A stretch of DNA of 64,000 nucleotides from Sphaerotilus uruguayifluvii (lineage in GTDB: Bacteria > Pseudomonadota > Gammaproteobacteria > Burkholderiales > Burkholderiaceae_C), in contig NZ_JABSNM010000010.1 of the NCBI RefSeq assembly GCF_013294065.1, positions 91,409 to 155,408 on the forward strand. Reading direction: 5' to 3'. The notes below the pieces were generated by a model, which was given only the letters and a program-made list of their open reading frames with translations, did not search any database and had not been told where the DNA came from. The position numbers and the translations under genes are program-made. This document shows, in pieces, positions 16,438 to 24,021 of the stretch. Position 1 is the first letter of the stretch. Each line of letters starts with the position of its first letter.

Positions 16438-17166
16438 TCACCAGCCCAGCGGTGCCGCCCAGCCGACGTACTGCTTGGGCAGCGGGCGCGCGTAGTCGCC
16501 CTGCTTGCTGGTGCGCAGGCCCAGGCCCACCAGCGCCTCGGCGAAGCGCACCGCCGCCGCCACCCCGTCGATGACCGGCACGCCCAGGCGCGCCGACAGC
16601 GTCGCGCACAGCCCGGCCATGCCGGCGCAGCCCAGCACGATCGCGCCGCTGCGGTCGCGCGCCAGCGCCTCGCGCGCGGCCGCCTCGATCAGGTCGACGC
16701 AGGCCGCGCCGCCGTCCTCCAGCGCCAGCACCGGGATGTCGGTGCCGTGCACGCCGCGGCAGCGCGAGGCCAGGCCGTAGCGCTGCAGCAGGTGCTCGGC
16801 GGTCACGCAGGTGCGCGTCATCGTCGTGACCACCGAGAAGCCGGTGGCGACGAAGCTCGCCGCATGGAAGGCCGCCTCGGCCACGCCGAGCACCGGCACC
16901 TCCAGCGCCTCACGCGCCGCATCCAGCCCCGGATCGCCGAAGCAGGCGATCACCACCGCATCAGCACCGGCGCCGTGCAGGCGCACCGTCTCGGCCACGC
17001 CGGCAGCGGCGATCGTCTCGTCGTAGTGGCCCTCGATCGAGCGCGGCCCGAAGGCGGGCTGCACCGCGGTGATCGTCGTGCCGCTGGAGGCCACGGCCCG
17101 CGCGGCCTGCGCGATCGAGGCGGTCATCGGCTCGGAAGTGTTCGGATTGAGGATCAGCAGGTTCAT
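16438..17166 (-). CDS. Aspartate/glutamate/hydantoin racemase family protein (HyuE/HpxA-like)
   Basis: A 242-aa cofactor-independent racemase of the Asp/Glu/hydantoin group. The two catalytic cysteines are visible in VIACFGDPGLDAARE and IVLGCAGMAGL, and the start MNLLILNPNTSEPMT is typical of the hydantoin/allantoin racemase branch. The start is the ATG at 17166; the frame remains open far upstream across the ABC genes, which is a GC-rich artefact. It is transcribed away from an ABC importer with two shared operator-like sites between them, suggesting racemisation of an imported hydantoin- or ureide-like substrate. Confidence 0.85.
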   Translation of the reverse strand: MNLLILNPNTSEPMTASIAQAARAVASSGTTITAVQPAFGPRSIEGHYDETIAAAGVAETVRLHGAGADAVVIACFGDPGLDAAREALEVPVLGVAEAAFHAASFVATGFSVVTTMTRTCVTAEHLLQRYGLASRCRGVHGTDIPVLALEDGGAACVDLIEAAAREALARDRSGAIVLGCAGMAGLCATLSARLGVPVIDGVAAAVRFAEALVGLGLRTSKQGDYARPLPKQYVGWAAPLGW

Positions 17167-17212
17167 TTCGGTGCGCTTCCGGTTGGTGCATGACAGGCGG
17201 CTCCGCCACCTG

Positions 17213-17225
17213 TTTTGCATACAAA
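17213..17225. promoter_or_regulatory. GntR-type operator-like palindrome, racemase side
   Basis: The site TTTGCATACAAA (17214-17225) is palindromic except at its two inner mismatched positions and resembles the TTGTATACAA operators of the FadR/VanR subfamilies of GntR regulators. The same 11-mer TTGCATACAAA recurs at 17305-17315. It lies 48 bases upstream of the racemase start. Confidence 0.5.
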
Positions 17226-17303
17226 GCAAGAGCTGCGCCGCATGTCGGTGCATTCGCGCGCCGGCACCGGGTCCCGGCACGGCCCGCTGCGTGTGGCACA
17301 GCG

Positions 17304-17315
17304 ATTGCATACAAA
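17304..17315. promoter_or_regulatory. GntR-type operator-like palindrome, ABC-operon side
   Basis: This is the second copy of TTGCATACAAA, 90 bp from the first. It ends only 7 nt before the ATG of the ATP-binding protein gene, so a bound repressor would block transcription or initiation of the importer operon. The last gene of that operon encodes a GntR regulator, the likely ligand-responsive protein for both copies. Confidence 0.5.
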
Positions 17316-17322
17316 ACCCGAC

Positions 17323-18333
17323 ATGAGCACCGCCCCCGCCGCACGCACCGATCTGGAACTGGTCCGCCTGGTCAAGGACTACGGCAACTCGCTGGCCGTG
17401 GCCGGCATCGACCTGAAGATTGCCGCCGGCAGCTACTGCTGCCTGCTCGGGCCCTCGGGCTGCGGCAAGACCTCGACGCTGCGCATGATCGCCGGCCACG
17501 AGGATCCGACCGACGGCGCGATCGTGCTGGGCGGGCGCGAGATCACGCACCTGTCGCCGGCCGAGCGCGGCACCGCGATGATGTTCCAGAGCTATGCGCT
17601 GTTCCCGCACCTGACGGTGCTGGACAACGTCGCCTTCAGTGCCCGCATGAAGGGCCGGCCCAAGCCCGAGCGCCATGCCCGCGCGATGGAGCTGCTCAAG
17701 CTGGTGCACATGGAGCCCTATGCCGCGCGCCTGCCCGCCGCGCTGTCGGGCGGCCAGCAGCAGCGCGTGGCGCTGGCGCGGGCGCTGATGCTGAGCCCCA
17801 AGGTGCTGCTGCTCGACGAGCCGCTGTCGGCGCTCGACCCCTTCCTGCGCGTGAAGATGCGCGCGGAGCTCAAGCGCTGGCACCGCGAGCTGGGCATGAG
17901 CTTCATCCACGTCACGCACTCGCAGGAAGAGGCGATGGCGCTGGCCGATCTGGTCGTCGTGATGAACCAGGGCCGCATCGAGCAGGCCGGCAGCGCGCGC
18001 GAGGTCTTCGAGCGCCCGCGCACCGAGTTCGTCGCCCGCTTCATCGGCGCGCACAACGTCATCGACACGCCGGCCGGCCGCATCGCGGTGCGCACCGACC
18101 GGCTGCGCCTGGCCGAGGCCGAGGCCACCGGCCCGGTCGCGCAGGTCGCCGCGGTCGAATACCAGGGCGCGCAGGTGCTGGTGCATCTGGCCGCGCCCGA
18201 CGCCGGCGCGGACGACGCGCCCGCCTGGACCGCCGCGCTGCCGGACACCGATTTCCACGCCGCGCCGATCGAGCCCGGCCGGCGCGTCGCGCTGCGCTGG
18301 CAGCCCGCCGACGCCCATGCGCTCGCCGCCTGA
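17323..18333 (+). CDS. ABC transporter ATP-binding protein, polyamine (PotA) type
   Basis: A 336-aa ATPase subunit of an importer. Motifs are Walker A GPSGCGKT near residue 46, Q-loop MMFQSYALFPHLTV, signature LSGGQQQR, Walker B VLLLDEPLSALD and the H-loop THSQEEAMALAD. A C-terminal TOBE-like extension from about residue 245 is present, as in PotA/FbpC/CysA. The ATG at 17323 is preferred; an in-frame start at 17215 would translate through both operator-like sites. It is first in a five-gene operon with a solute-binding protein, two permeases and a GntR regulator. Confidence 0.9.
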   Translation: MSTAPAARTDLELVRLVKDYGNSLAVAGIDLKIAAGSYCCLLGPSGCGKTSTLRMIAGHEDPTDGAIVLGGREITHLSPAERGTAMMFQSYALFPHLTVLDNVAFSARMKGRPKPERHARAMELLKLVHMEPYAARLPAALSGGQQQRVALARALMLSPKVLLLDEPLSALDPFLRVKMRAELKRWHRELGMSFIHVTHSQEEAMALADLVVVMNQGRIEQAGSAREVFERPRTEFVARFIGAHNVIDTPAGRIAVRTDRLRLAEAEATGPVAQVAAVEYQGAQVLVHLAAPDAGADDAPAWTAALPDTDFHAAPIEPGRRVALRWQPADAHALAA

Positions 18334-18366
18334 ACCACCCCGCCCCCCAACCCTGGAGCTCTCGCC

Positions 18367-19680
18367 ATGTCCGCTGATCTCGAACCGCAGAACGCCCCGG
18401 CTGCCGCGCCGACCACCGACACGCCCGAACTGCAGCGCCGCGGCTTCCTGCGCGCCGCCGCCGGCGTCGGCGTGGCCGCCACCGGCATCACCGGCTTCCC
18501 CTTCGTGCATGCGCAGGAAAAGATCGTGCTGCGCTACCTGGGCACCGCGGTGAACCAGGACAAGGCCATCGCCGAGAAGTTCGAGGCCGACACCGGCATC
18601 AAGATCCAGTACATCCCGGTCACCACCGACGACGTCACCAAGCGCGCCGTCACCGCGCCCAATTCCTTCGACCTGATCGACACCGAGTACTTCTCGCTGA
18701 AGAAGATCATCCCGACCGGCAACCTGCTGGGCATCGACGTCAAGCGCATCAAGAACGCGGACAAGATCACCAGCCTGTTCACCAAGGGCGAAGTGGCGGG
18801 CAAGAAGGTCGGCGACCAGGGCACCGCGCCGAAGAAGGTGATGTACCTGCCGGGCGCCACCGCCAAGGAGTTCGCCAAGGAGCCCACCGGCTTCATGACG
18901 CTGATCCCGACCGTCTACAACGCCGACACGCTGGGCATCCGCCCCGACCTGATCAAGCGCCCGATCAGTTCCTGGGCCGAGCTGCTGAACCCCGAGTTCA
19001 AGGGCAAGGCGGCGATTCTGAACATCCCGTCCATCGGCATCATGGACGCGGCGATGGTGGTCGAGGCCATGGGTCTCTACAAGTACCCTGACAAGGGCAA
19101 CATGACCAGGAAGGAGATCGACCTCACCATCAAGACGCTGATCGAGGCCAAGAAGGCCGGCCAGTTCCGTGCCCTCTGGAAGGACTTCAACGAGTCGGTC
19201 AACCTGATGGCCTCGGGCGAGGTGGTGATCCAGTCGATGTGGTCGCCGGCGGTGACGGCCGTGCGCACCAAGGGCATCGACTGCACCTTCCAGCCGCTGA
19301 AGGAAGGCTATCGCGCCTGGGCGGCCGGCTTCGGCGTGCCCAAGACCGTCACCGGCCGCAAGGCCGACGGCGTCTACGAGTTCATCAACTGGTTCCTCGA
19401 CGGCTGGGCGGGTGCGTATCTCAACCGCCAGGGCTACTACAGCGCCGTGCTCGAGACCGCCAAGGCCAAGATGGAGCCCTACGAATGGGCCTACTGGATG
19501 GAAGGCAAGCCGGCCACCCAGGACATCAAGAGCCCGAACGGCGACGTGCTGGCCAAGAAGGGCGCCGTGCGCGACGGCGGCTCCTACGAGGCGCGCATGG
19601 GCGGCATCGCCTGCTGGAACGCGGTGATGGACGAGAACGCCTACATGGTCCAGAAGTGGAACGAGTTCGTCGCGGCCTGA
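18367..19680 (+). CDS. ABC transporter extracellular solute-binding protein (PotD-type), Tat-exported
   Basis: A 437-aa periplasmic binding protein. The N-terminus has a twin-arginine motif, QRRGFLRAA, followed by a hydrophobic stretch and cleavage near FVHAQ-E, so export by the Tat system is likely. The body has the alpha/beta features of spermidine/putrescine-like binding proteins (group I extracellular solute-binding), for example TGIKIQYIPVTTDDV and DLIDTEYFSLKK. The real ligand is unknown; the neighbouring racemase points to a hydantoin-like or amino-acid-like compound rather than a polyamine. Confidence 0.88.
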   Translation: MSADLEPQNAPAAAPTTDTPELQRRGFLRAAAGVGVAATGITGFPFVHAQEKIVLRYLGTAVNQDKAIAEKFEADTGIKIQYIPVTTDDVTKRAVTAPNSFDLIDTEYFSLKKIIPTGNLLGIDVKRIKNADKITSLFTKGEVAGKKVGDQGTAPKKVMYLPGATAKEFAKEPTGFMTLIPTVYNADTLGIRPDLIKRPISSWAELLNPEFKGKAAILNIPSIGIMDAAMVVEAMGLYKYPDKGNMTRKEIDLTIKTLIEAKKAGQFRALWKDFNESVNLMASGEVVIQSMWSPAVTAVRTKGIDCTFQPLKEGYRAWAAGFGVPKTVTGRKADGVYEFINWFLDGWAGAYLNRQGYYSAVLETAKAKMEPYEWAYWMEGKPATQDIKSPNGDVLAKKGAVRDGGSYEARMGGIACWNAVMDENAYMVQKWNEFVAA

Positions 19681-19684
19681 GATC

Positions 19685-20569
19685 ATGAAAAGCGCTCGCA
19701 CCGCCGCCATCGCCTGGGCGCAGGCCTCGCCGCTCGCAGCGGTGTTCGCGCTGTTCTTCGTCGTGCCGCTGGCGCTCGTGCTGGTCGTCAGCTTCTGGCA
19801 GGCGACCGAGTACGAGCTGCTGCCGGCCTTCACCGGGCAGAACTACATCGATGTCTTCGCCGGCTGCCCGGTGACCGCCGACGGCGACCTCTGCGTCACC
19901 TTCAAGACCTACCTGTCGACGCTGAAGTTCGGTGTGCTGACCTGGGCGATCACGGCCGTGCTCGGCTTCTCGATCGCCTGGTTCCTGGCCTTCCATGTCC
20001 AGGGCACGCTGATGCAGACGGTGCTGTTCATCGTCTGCACCGTGCCCTTCTGGACCAGCAACGTCATCCGCATGATCTCCTGGGTGCCGCTGCTGGGGCG
20101 CAACGGCCTGGTCAACCAGACGCTGGTCGGCGCCGGACTGGTCGACCAGCCGGTGGAGTGGCTGCTGTTCTCGGACTTCTCGGTCGTGCTGGCCTTCGTC
20201 CACCTGTACACGATGTTCATGATCGTGCCGATCTTCAACTCGATGATGCGCATCGACCGCAACCTGCTGGAGGCCGCGCGCGACAACGGCGCCTCGCCGT
20301 GGCAGACGATGGTGCATGTGGTGCTCCCCTTGAGCCGCACCGGGCTGATCATCGGCTCGATCTTCGTGCTGGCGCTGGTGATGGGCGACTTCGTGACGGT
20401 GGGCGTGATGGGCGGGCAGCAGATCGCCTCGGTCGGCAAGGTGATCCAGGTGCAGACCAGCTACCTGCAGTTCCCGATGGCCGCGGCCAACGCCGTCATC
20501 CTGCTGGCGGTGGTGCTGATGATGATCGCCGCGCTGATGCGGCTGGTGAACCTGCGCAAGGAGCTGTGA
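19685..20569 (+). CDS. ABC transporter permease, PotB type
   Basis: A 294-aa inner-membrane permease with six hydrophobic segments. The EAA loop reads EAARDNGASPWQTMVHVVLPLSRTG around residue 197-220 and contacts the ATPase. The gene starts 4 nt after the solute-binding protein and ends 1 nt before the second permease, as in PotABCD-like operons. Confidence 0.9.
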   Translation: MKSARTAAIAWAQASPLAAVFALFFVVPLALVLVVSFWQATEYELLPAFTGQNYIDVFAGCPVTADGDLCVTFKTYLSTLKFGVLTWAITAVLGFSIAWFLAFHVQGTLMQTVLFIVCTVPFWTSNVIRMISWVPLLGRNGLVNQTLVGAGLVDQPVEWLLFSDFSVVLAFVHLYTMFMIVPIFNSMMRIDRNLLEAARDNGASPWQTMVHVVLPLSRTGLIIGSIFVLALVMGDFVTVGVMGGQQIASVGKVIQVQTSYLQFPMAAANAVILLAVVLMMIAALMRLVNLRKEL

Positions 20570-20570
20570 G

Positions 20571-21449
20571 ATGGCCCACCCCGTCCGCCGACGACGCCCG
20601 CTGAGCTTCTGGCTGCTGGGCGCCGTGTTCGCCGCCTTCGTGCTCTTCCTGTACGGCCCGATGTTCGCCATCTTCGTGCTGAGCTTCCAGGGGCCGGAGG
20701 GCGGGCTGACCTTCCCGATGCGCGGCGCCTCGCTGCACTGGTTCCGCCAGCTCTGGGAGGGCATCGGCGTCATCGACATCGGCGCGGCCTTCCGGCGCTC
20801 GCTGGCGCTGGGCACCGTGGTGATGCTGCTCACCGTGGGGCTGTCGCTGCTGGCGGGCCTGGCCTACCGCAAGAAGCTGCCCGGCGGCACGGTGCTGTTC
20901 TACATCGTCGTGGCCAGCCTGATCATGCCCTCGATCATCGTCTCGCTCGGCGTCGGGCTGATGTTCCGGCTGCTCGACACCGGCCTGAAGACGCTGCTCG
21001 AAGCCCACGCGCCCGCGCTGCTGGAGACCTTCACGACGACCATGGGCCTGTTCAGCTCCGGCCTGGGCGCGCAGCTGACCTGGACGCTGCCCTTCGGCCT
21101 CCTGATCATGTTCGCGGTGTTCAACCGCTTCAACCCGGCCTATGAAGAGGCCGCGCGCGACCTCGGCGCCACGCCGTGGCAGAGCTTCCGCCATGTGGTG
21201 CTGCCGCTGATCGGGCCGAGCCTGGTGGGCGTGGGCATGTTCGGCTTCACGCTGAGCTGGGACGAGATCGCGCGCAGCTCGCAGGCGATGGGCGACCTCA
21301 ACACGCTGCCGCTGGAGCTGCAGGGCCTGACCACCACGGTGACCACGCCGGTGATCTACGCGCTGGGCACGGTCACCACCGTCATCTCCTTCCTGGTGAT
21401 GGGTCTGACGCTGGCCATCGTCGCCTTCTGGCAAAGTCGCCGCCGATGA
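20571..21449 (+). CDS. ABC transporter permease, PotC type
   Basis: A 292-aa inner-membrane permease, the second half of the heterodimeric channel. The EAA loop is EEAARDLGATPWQSFRHVVLPL near residue 185-206. About six membrane segments are visible. Its stop codon overlaps the ATG of the GntR gene (ATGA at 21446-21449), which couples regulator synthesis to the transporter. Confidence 0.9.
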   Translation: MAHPVRRRRPLSFWLLGAVFAAFVLFLYGPMFAIFVLSFQGPEGGLTFPMRGASLHWFRQLWEGIGVIDIGAAFRRSLALGTVVMLLTVGLSLLAGLAYRKKLPGGTVLFYIVVASLIMPSIIVSLGVGLMFRLLDTGLKTLLEAHAPALLETFTTTMGLFSSGLGAQLTWTLPFGLLIMFAVFNRFNPAYEEAARDLGATPWQSFRHVVLPLIGPSLVGVGMFGFTLSWDEIARSSQAMGDLNTLPLELQGLTTTVTTPVIYALGTVTTVISFLVMGLTLAIVAFWQSRRR

Positions 21450-22171
21450 ACGACGACGACACTCCGACGCCGCTGCCGACCGCCACCGAGCGCGTCTACG
21501 AAGGCCTCTACACCGACATCCTGGAGCGCCGCCTGGCCCCGGGCACACGGCTGCGCGAGGAGGAGCTGGCCGCGCGCTTCGAGGTCTCGCGCACGGTGGT
21601 CAGGCAGGCGCTGCAGCGCCTGGCGCAGGAGCAGGTCATCGCGCTGCATCACAACCGCGGCGCGCAGGTGCCCGCGCCGACCCGCGACGACGCGCGCCAT
21701 GTCTTCGACGCGCGCCGGGTGGTGGAATGCGAGATCGCCCGCCGGCTGGCCGGGCGGCTGCACGCCGAGCAGGTGGCCGAGCTGGAAACGCTGGTCGAGG
21801 CCGAGGCGCGTGCGCAGGCCCAGGGCGACCGCGCGGCGGCGATCCGGCTCTCGGGCGAATTCCATCGCCGGCTCGCGCTGATGGGCGGCAACCCGGTCTT
21901 CGTGCGCATGCTCGACGGCCTGCTGCCGACGACCTCGCTGCTGACGGCGCTGTACCAGCCCGCCGGCACGCCGGCCTGCGTCGCGCACCGCCATGTCGAG
22001 CTGATCGCCGCGCTGGGCGGCAGCGGCGCCGCGGCCGCCACCGAGATGCGCCGCCACCTGCAGGAGATCGAGCGCTCGCTCGAGGAGCCGCGGGTGCGCG
22101 CCGGCTCGCGCGGCGCCCGGCCGCGCGACCTGTTCGGCGCCTACCGCGAGCCCGGCGACGGCGCGCGCTGA
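21446..22171 (+). CDS. GntR-family transcriptional regulator (FadR-type, FCD domain)
   Basis: A 241-aa regulator with an N-terminal winged helix (about residues 15-75, with LREEELAARFEVSRTVVRQAL) and a helical C-terminal FCD-like sensor domain. Metal-ligand candidates include ARHVFDARR, GEFHRRLA and CVAHRHVE. It is the last gene of the importer operon, with a 4-base overlap to the permease. It is the natural candidate to bind the two TTGCATACAAA palindromes in the divergent promoter region, giving substrate-induced feedback. Confidence 0.88.
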   Translation: MNDDDTPTPLPTATERVYEGLYTDILERRLAPGTRLREEELAARFEVSRTVVRQALQRLAQEQVIALHHNRGAQVPAPTRDDARHVFDARRVVECEIARRLAGRLHAEQVAELETLVEAEARAQAQGDRAAAIRLSGEFHRRLALMGGNPVFVRMLDGLLPTTSLLTALYQPAGTPACVAHRHVELIAALGGSGAAAATEMRRHLQEIERSLEEPRVRAGSRGARPRDLFGAYREPGDGAR

Positions 22172-22190
22172 GCGCGCCGGGAAGACGGCC

Positions 22191-22218
22191 TCAGGACCGC
22201 GAGATCAGGACCGCGAGG
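22191..22218. repeat. 14-bp tandem duplication at the end of the DUF2892 gene
   Basis: Two adjacent copies of TCAGGACCGCGAGR at 22191-22204 and 22205-22218. The stop codon of the minus-strand DUF2892 gene (TGA, 22207-22205) lies at the junction, so the duplication repeats the last codons after the stop and does not change the protein. Confidence 0.6.
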
Positions 22219-22405
22219 ACAGCGGGCAGGTGTTCAGCCCGATGATCGAATAGAGCGGGCAGCTGCGCAGCAGGCCGGTGGTCAGCGGCACGAGGCCGAT
22301 CCAGCCCCAGGCGCCGACCGTGCCGGTGGCCGCCAGCGCGATCAGCACCAGACCGACGAGGATGCGCAGGATGCGGTCGAGGCCGCCGACATTGGTCTTC
22401 ATCAT
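22205..22405 (-). CDS. DUF2892 / YgaP-transmembrane-like small membrane protein
   Basis: A 66-aa protein beginning MMKTNVGGLDRILRILVG, with two hydrophobic helices (ILVGLVLIALAATG and WGWIGLVPLTTGLL) and a conserved end CPLYSIIGLNTCPL with two cysteines. This matches the DUF2892 inner-membrane family, usually linked to sulfur, rhodanese or anaerobic functions. GGAGA precedes the ATG at 22405 by 7 nt. An FNR-like palindrome lies 73 nt upstream. Confidence 0.8.
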   Translation of the reverse strand: MMKTNVGGLDRILRILVGLVLIALAATGTVGAWGWIGLVPLTTGLLRSCPLYSIIGLNTCPLSSRS

Positions 22406-22477
22406 GGCCGTTCTCCAGGGACAAGAGGGATCGGGCGACATGCCCCTTGCAGTATCCCTCCGCAGTACCACTGGAGG

Positions 22478-22491
22478 ATGATCTGGATCAT
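22478..22491. promoter_or_regulatory. FNR-like palindrome between DUF2892 and the FAD oxidase
   Basis: The sequence ATGAT-CTGG-ATCAT contains the TGAT-N4-ATCA core of FNR-type sites, with the outermost base of each half changed. It lies in the divergent intergenic region, 73 nt from the DUF2892 start and 91 nt from the oxidase start. The DUF2892 gene is the more likely target. Functional assignment is by motif only. Confidence 0.35.
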
Positions 22492-22581
22492 GTTCCGTGG
22501 CGTCGGCCGCGGCGCGAGCACGGGCTGCCTAGAATGGCCCCTCCCAGGAGACAGCGCCGACACAGGCCGGAAGGATCGCCG

Positions 22582-24003
22582 ATGAACGCCCCGCAGCATG
22601 CCCACCCCACTCCCGTGATCGCGCCGCGCCCGATGCCGGCCGAGATGGTCGACGCGCTGCGCACGCGCTTTGGCGATCGCTGCTCGACCGCGATGGCGGT
22701 GCGCGAGCTGCACGGCCGCGACGAATCGCCCTTCGACGTGCCGCCGCCCGATGCGGTCGTCTACTGCGAGAGCAACGAGGACGTGATCGACGCGGTGCGG
22801 CTGGCCGACCGCTTCGCGGTGCCGGTGATCCCGTACGGCGTGGGCTCCTCGCTCGAGGGCCACCTGCTGGCGGTGCAGGGCGGGCTGAGCCTGGACCTGT
22901 CGCGCATGAACCGCATTCTCGAGATCAACGCCGAGGACCTGAGCGTCACCGTGCAGCCCGGCGTGACCCGCACCCGGCTCAACGAGGAGCTGCGCCACGC
23001 GGGCCTGTTCTTCCCGATCGACCCGGGCGCCGACGCCTCGATCGGCGGCATGACCGCCACGCGGGCATCAGGCACCAATGCGGTGCGCTACGGCACCATG
23101 CGCGAGAACGTGCTGGCGCTGGGCGTGGTCAGCGCCTCGGGCGAGTGGGTGCGCACCGGCACGCGTGCGCGCAAGTCCAGCGCCGGCTACGACCTCACCC
23201 GCCTGTTCGTCGGCAGCGAGGGCACGCTCGGCGTGATGACCGAGATCACGCTGAAGCTCTACCCGCTGCCCGAGGCGGTGTCGGCGGCGATCTGCCATTT
23301 CCCCTCGGTCGACGCGGCGGTGCAGACCACGATCGCGATCATCCAGATGGGCGTGCCGATCGCGCGCTGCGAGCTGCTCGACGGCCGCACGGTGGCGGCG
23401 GTCAACCGCCACGACCGGCTCGCCCTGCGCGAGCAGCCGATGCTGCTGATGGAATTCCACGGCTCGCCCGCCGGCGTGGCCGAACAGGCGCGCACGGTGC
23501 AGGACATCGCCGCCGAGCTGGGCGGCGAGGCCTTCGAGTGGGCCACCACGCCGGAGGAGCGCACCCGGCTGTGGACCGCGCGCCACCATGCCTACTTCGC
23601 CGCGCTGCAGACCCGCCCGGGCTGCCGCTGCGTCACTACCGACACCTGCGTGCCGATCTCGCGCCTGGCCGAGGCCATCGGCGAATCGGTCGCCGAGGCC
23701 GATGCCGCCGGCCTGCCCTATTTCCTCGTCGGCCATGTCGGCGACGGCAACTTCCACATCGGCTACCTGATCGACCCGACGCGGCCCGAGGAGCGCGTGC
23801 TGGCCGAGACGCTCAGCGCGCAGCTGGTCGGCCGCTCGCTGCGCCTGGGCGGCACCTGCACCGGCGAGCACGGCATCGGCCTGCACAAGATGGGCTTCCT
23901 CGTCGACGAGGCCGGCCCGGCCGCGGTCGGCCTGATGCGCGCGGTCAAGCAGGCGCTCGACCCGAAGAACATCATGAACCCGGGCAAGATCTTCGAGATC
24001 TGA
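22582..24003 (+). CDS. FAD-binding oxidoreductase, D-lactate dehydrogenase (cytochrome)/GlcD type
   Basis: A 473-aa FAD enzyme of the VAO/PCMH fold with an FAD-binding N-terminal half (VIPYGVGSSLEGH; GADASIGGMTATRASG) and a C-terminal cap ending FLVGHVGDGNFH, GEHGIGLHK and DPKNIMNPGKI. These are signatures of D-2-hydroxyacid dehydrogenases that pass electrons to cytochrome c or quinone. D-lactate is the likeliest substrate for this length; glycolate or other 2-hydroxyacids cannot be excluded. The ATG at 22582 follows AAGGA. No partner subunits are beside it. Confidence 0.85.
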   Translation: MNAPQHAHPTPVIAPRPMPAEMVDALRTRFGDRCSTAMAVRELHGRDESPFDVPPPDAVVYCESNEDVIDAVRLADRFAVPVIPYGVGSSLEGHLLAVQGGLSLDLSRMNRILEINAEDLSVTVQPGVTRTRLNEELRHAGLFFPIDPGADASIGGMTATRASGTNAVRYGTMRENVLALGVVSASGEWVRTGTRARKSSAGYDLTRLFVGSEGTLGVMTEITLKLYPLPEAVSAAICHFPSVDAAVQTTIAIIQMGVPIARCELLDGRTVAAVNRHDRLALREQPMLLMEFHGSPAGVAEQARTVQDIAAELGGEAFEWATTPEERTRLWTARHHAYFAALQTRPGCRCVTTDTCVPISRLAEAIGESVAEADAAGLPYFLVGHVGDGNFHIGYLIDPTRPEERVLAETLSAQLVGRSLRLGGTCTGEHGIGLHKMGFLVDEAGPAAVGLMRAVKQALDPKNIMNPGKIFEI

Positions 24004-24021
24004 TCCCGGGTCCGCGCCGCC

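Noticed and set aside
17167..19833. Upstream extension of the racemase frame by almost 900 codons
   Set aside because: The extension lies opposite the ABC importer genes and the family N-terminus begins at 17166.
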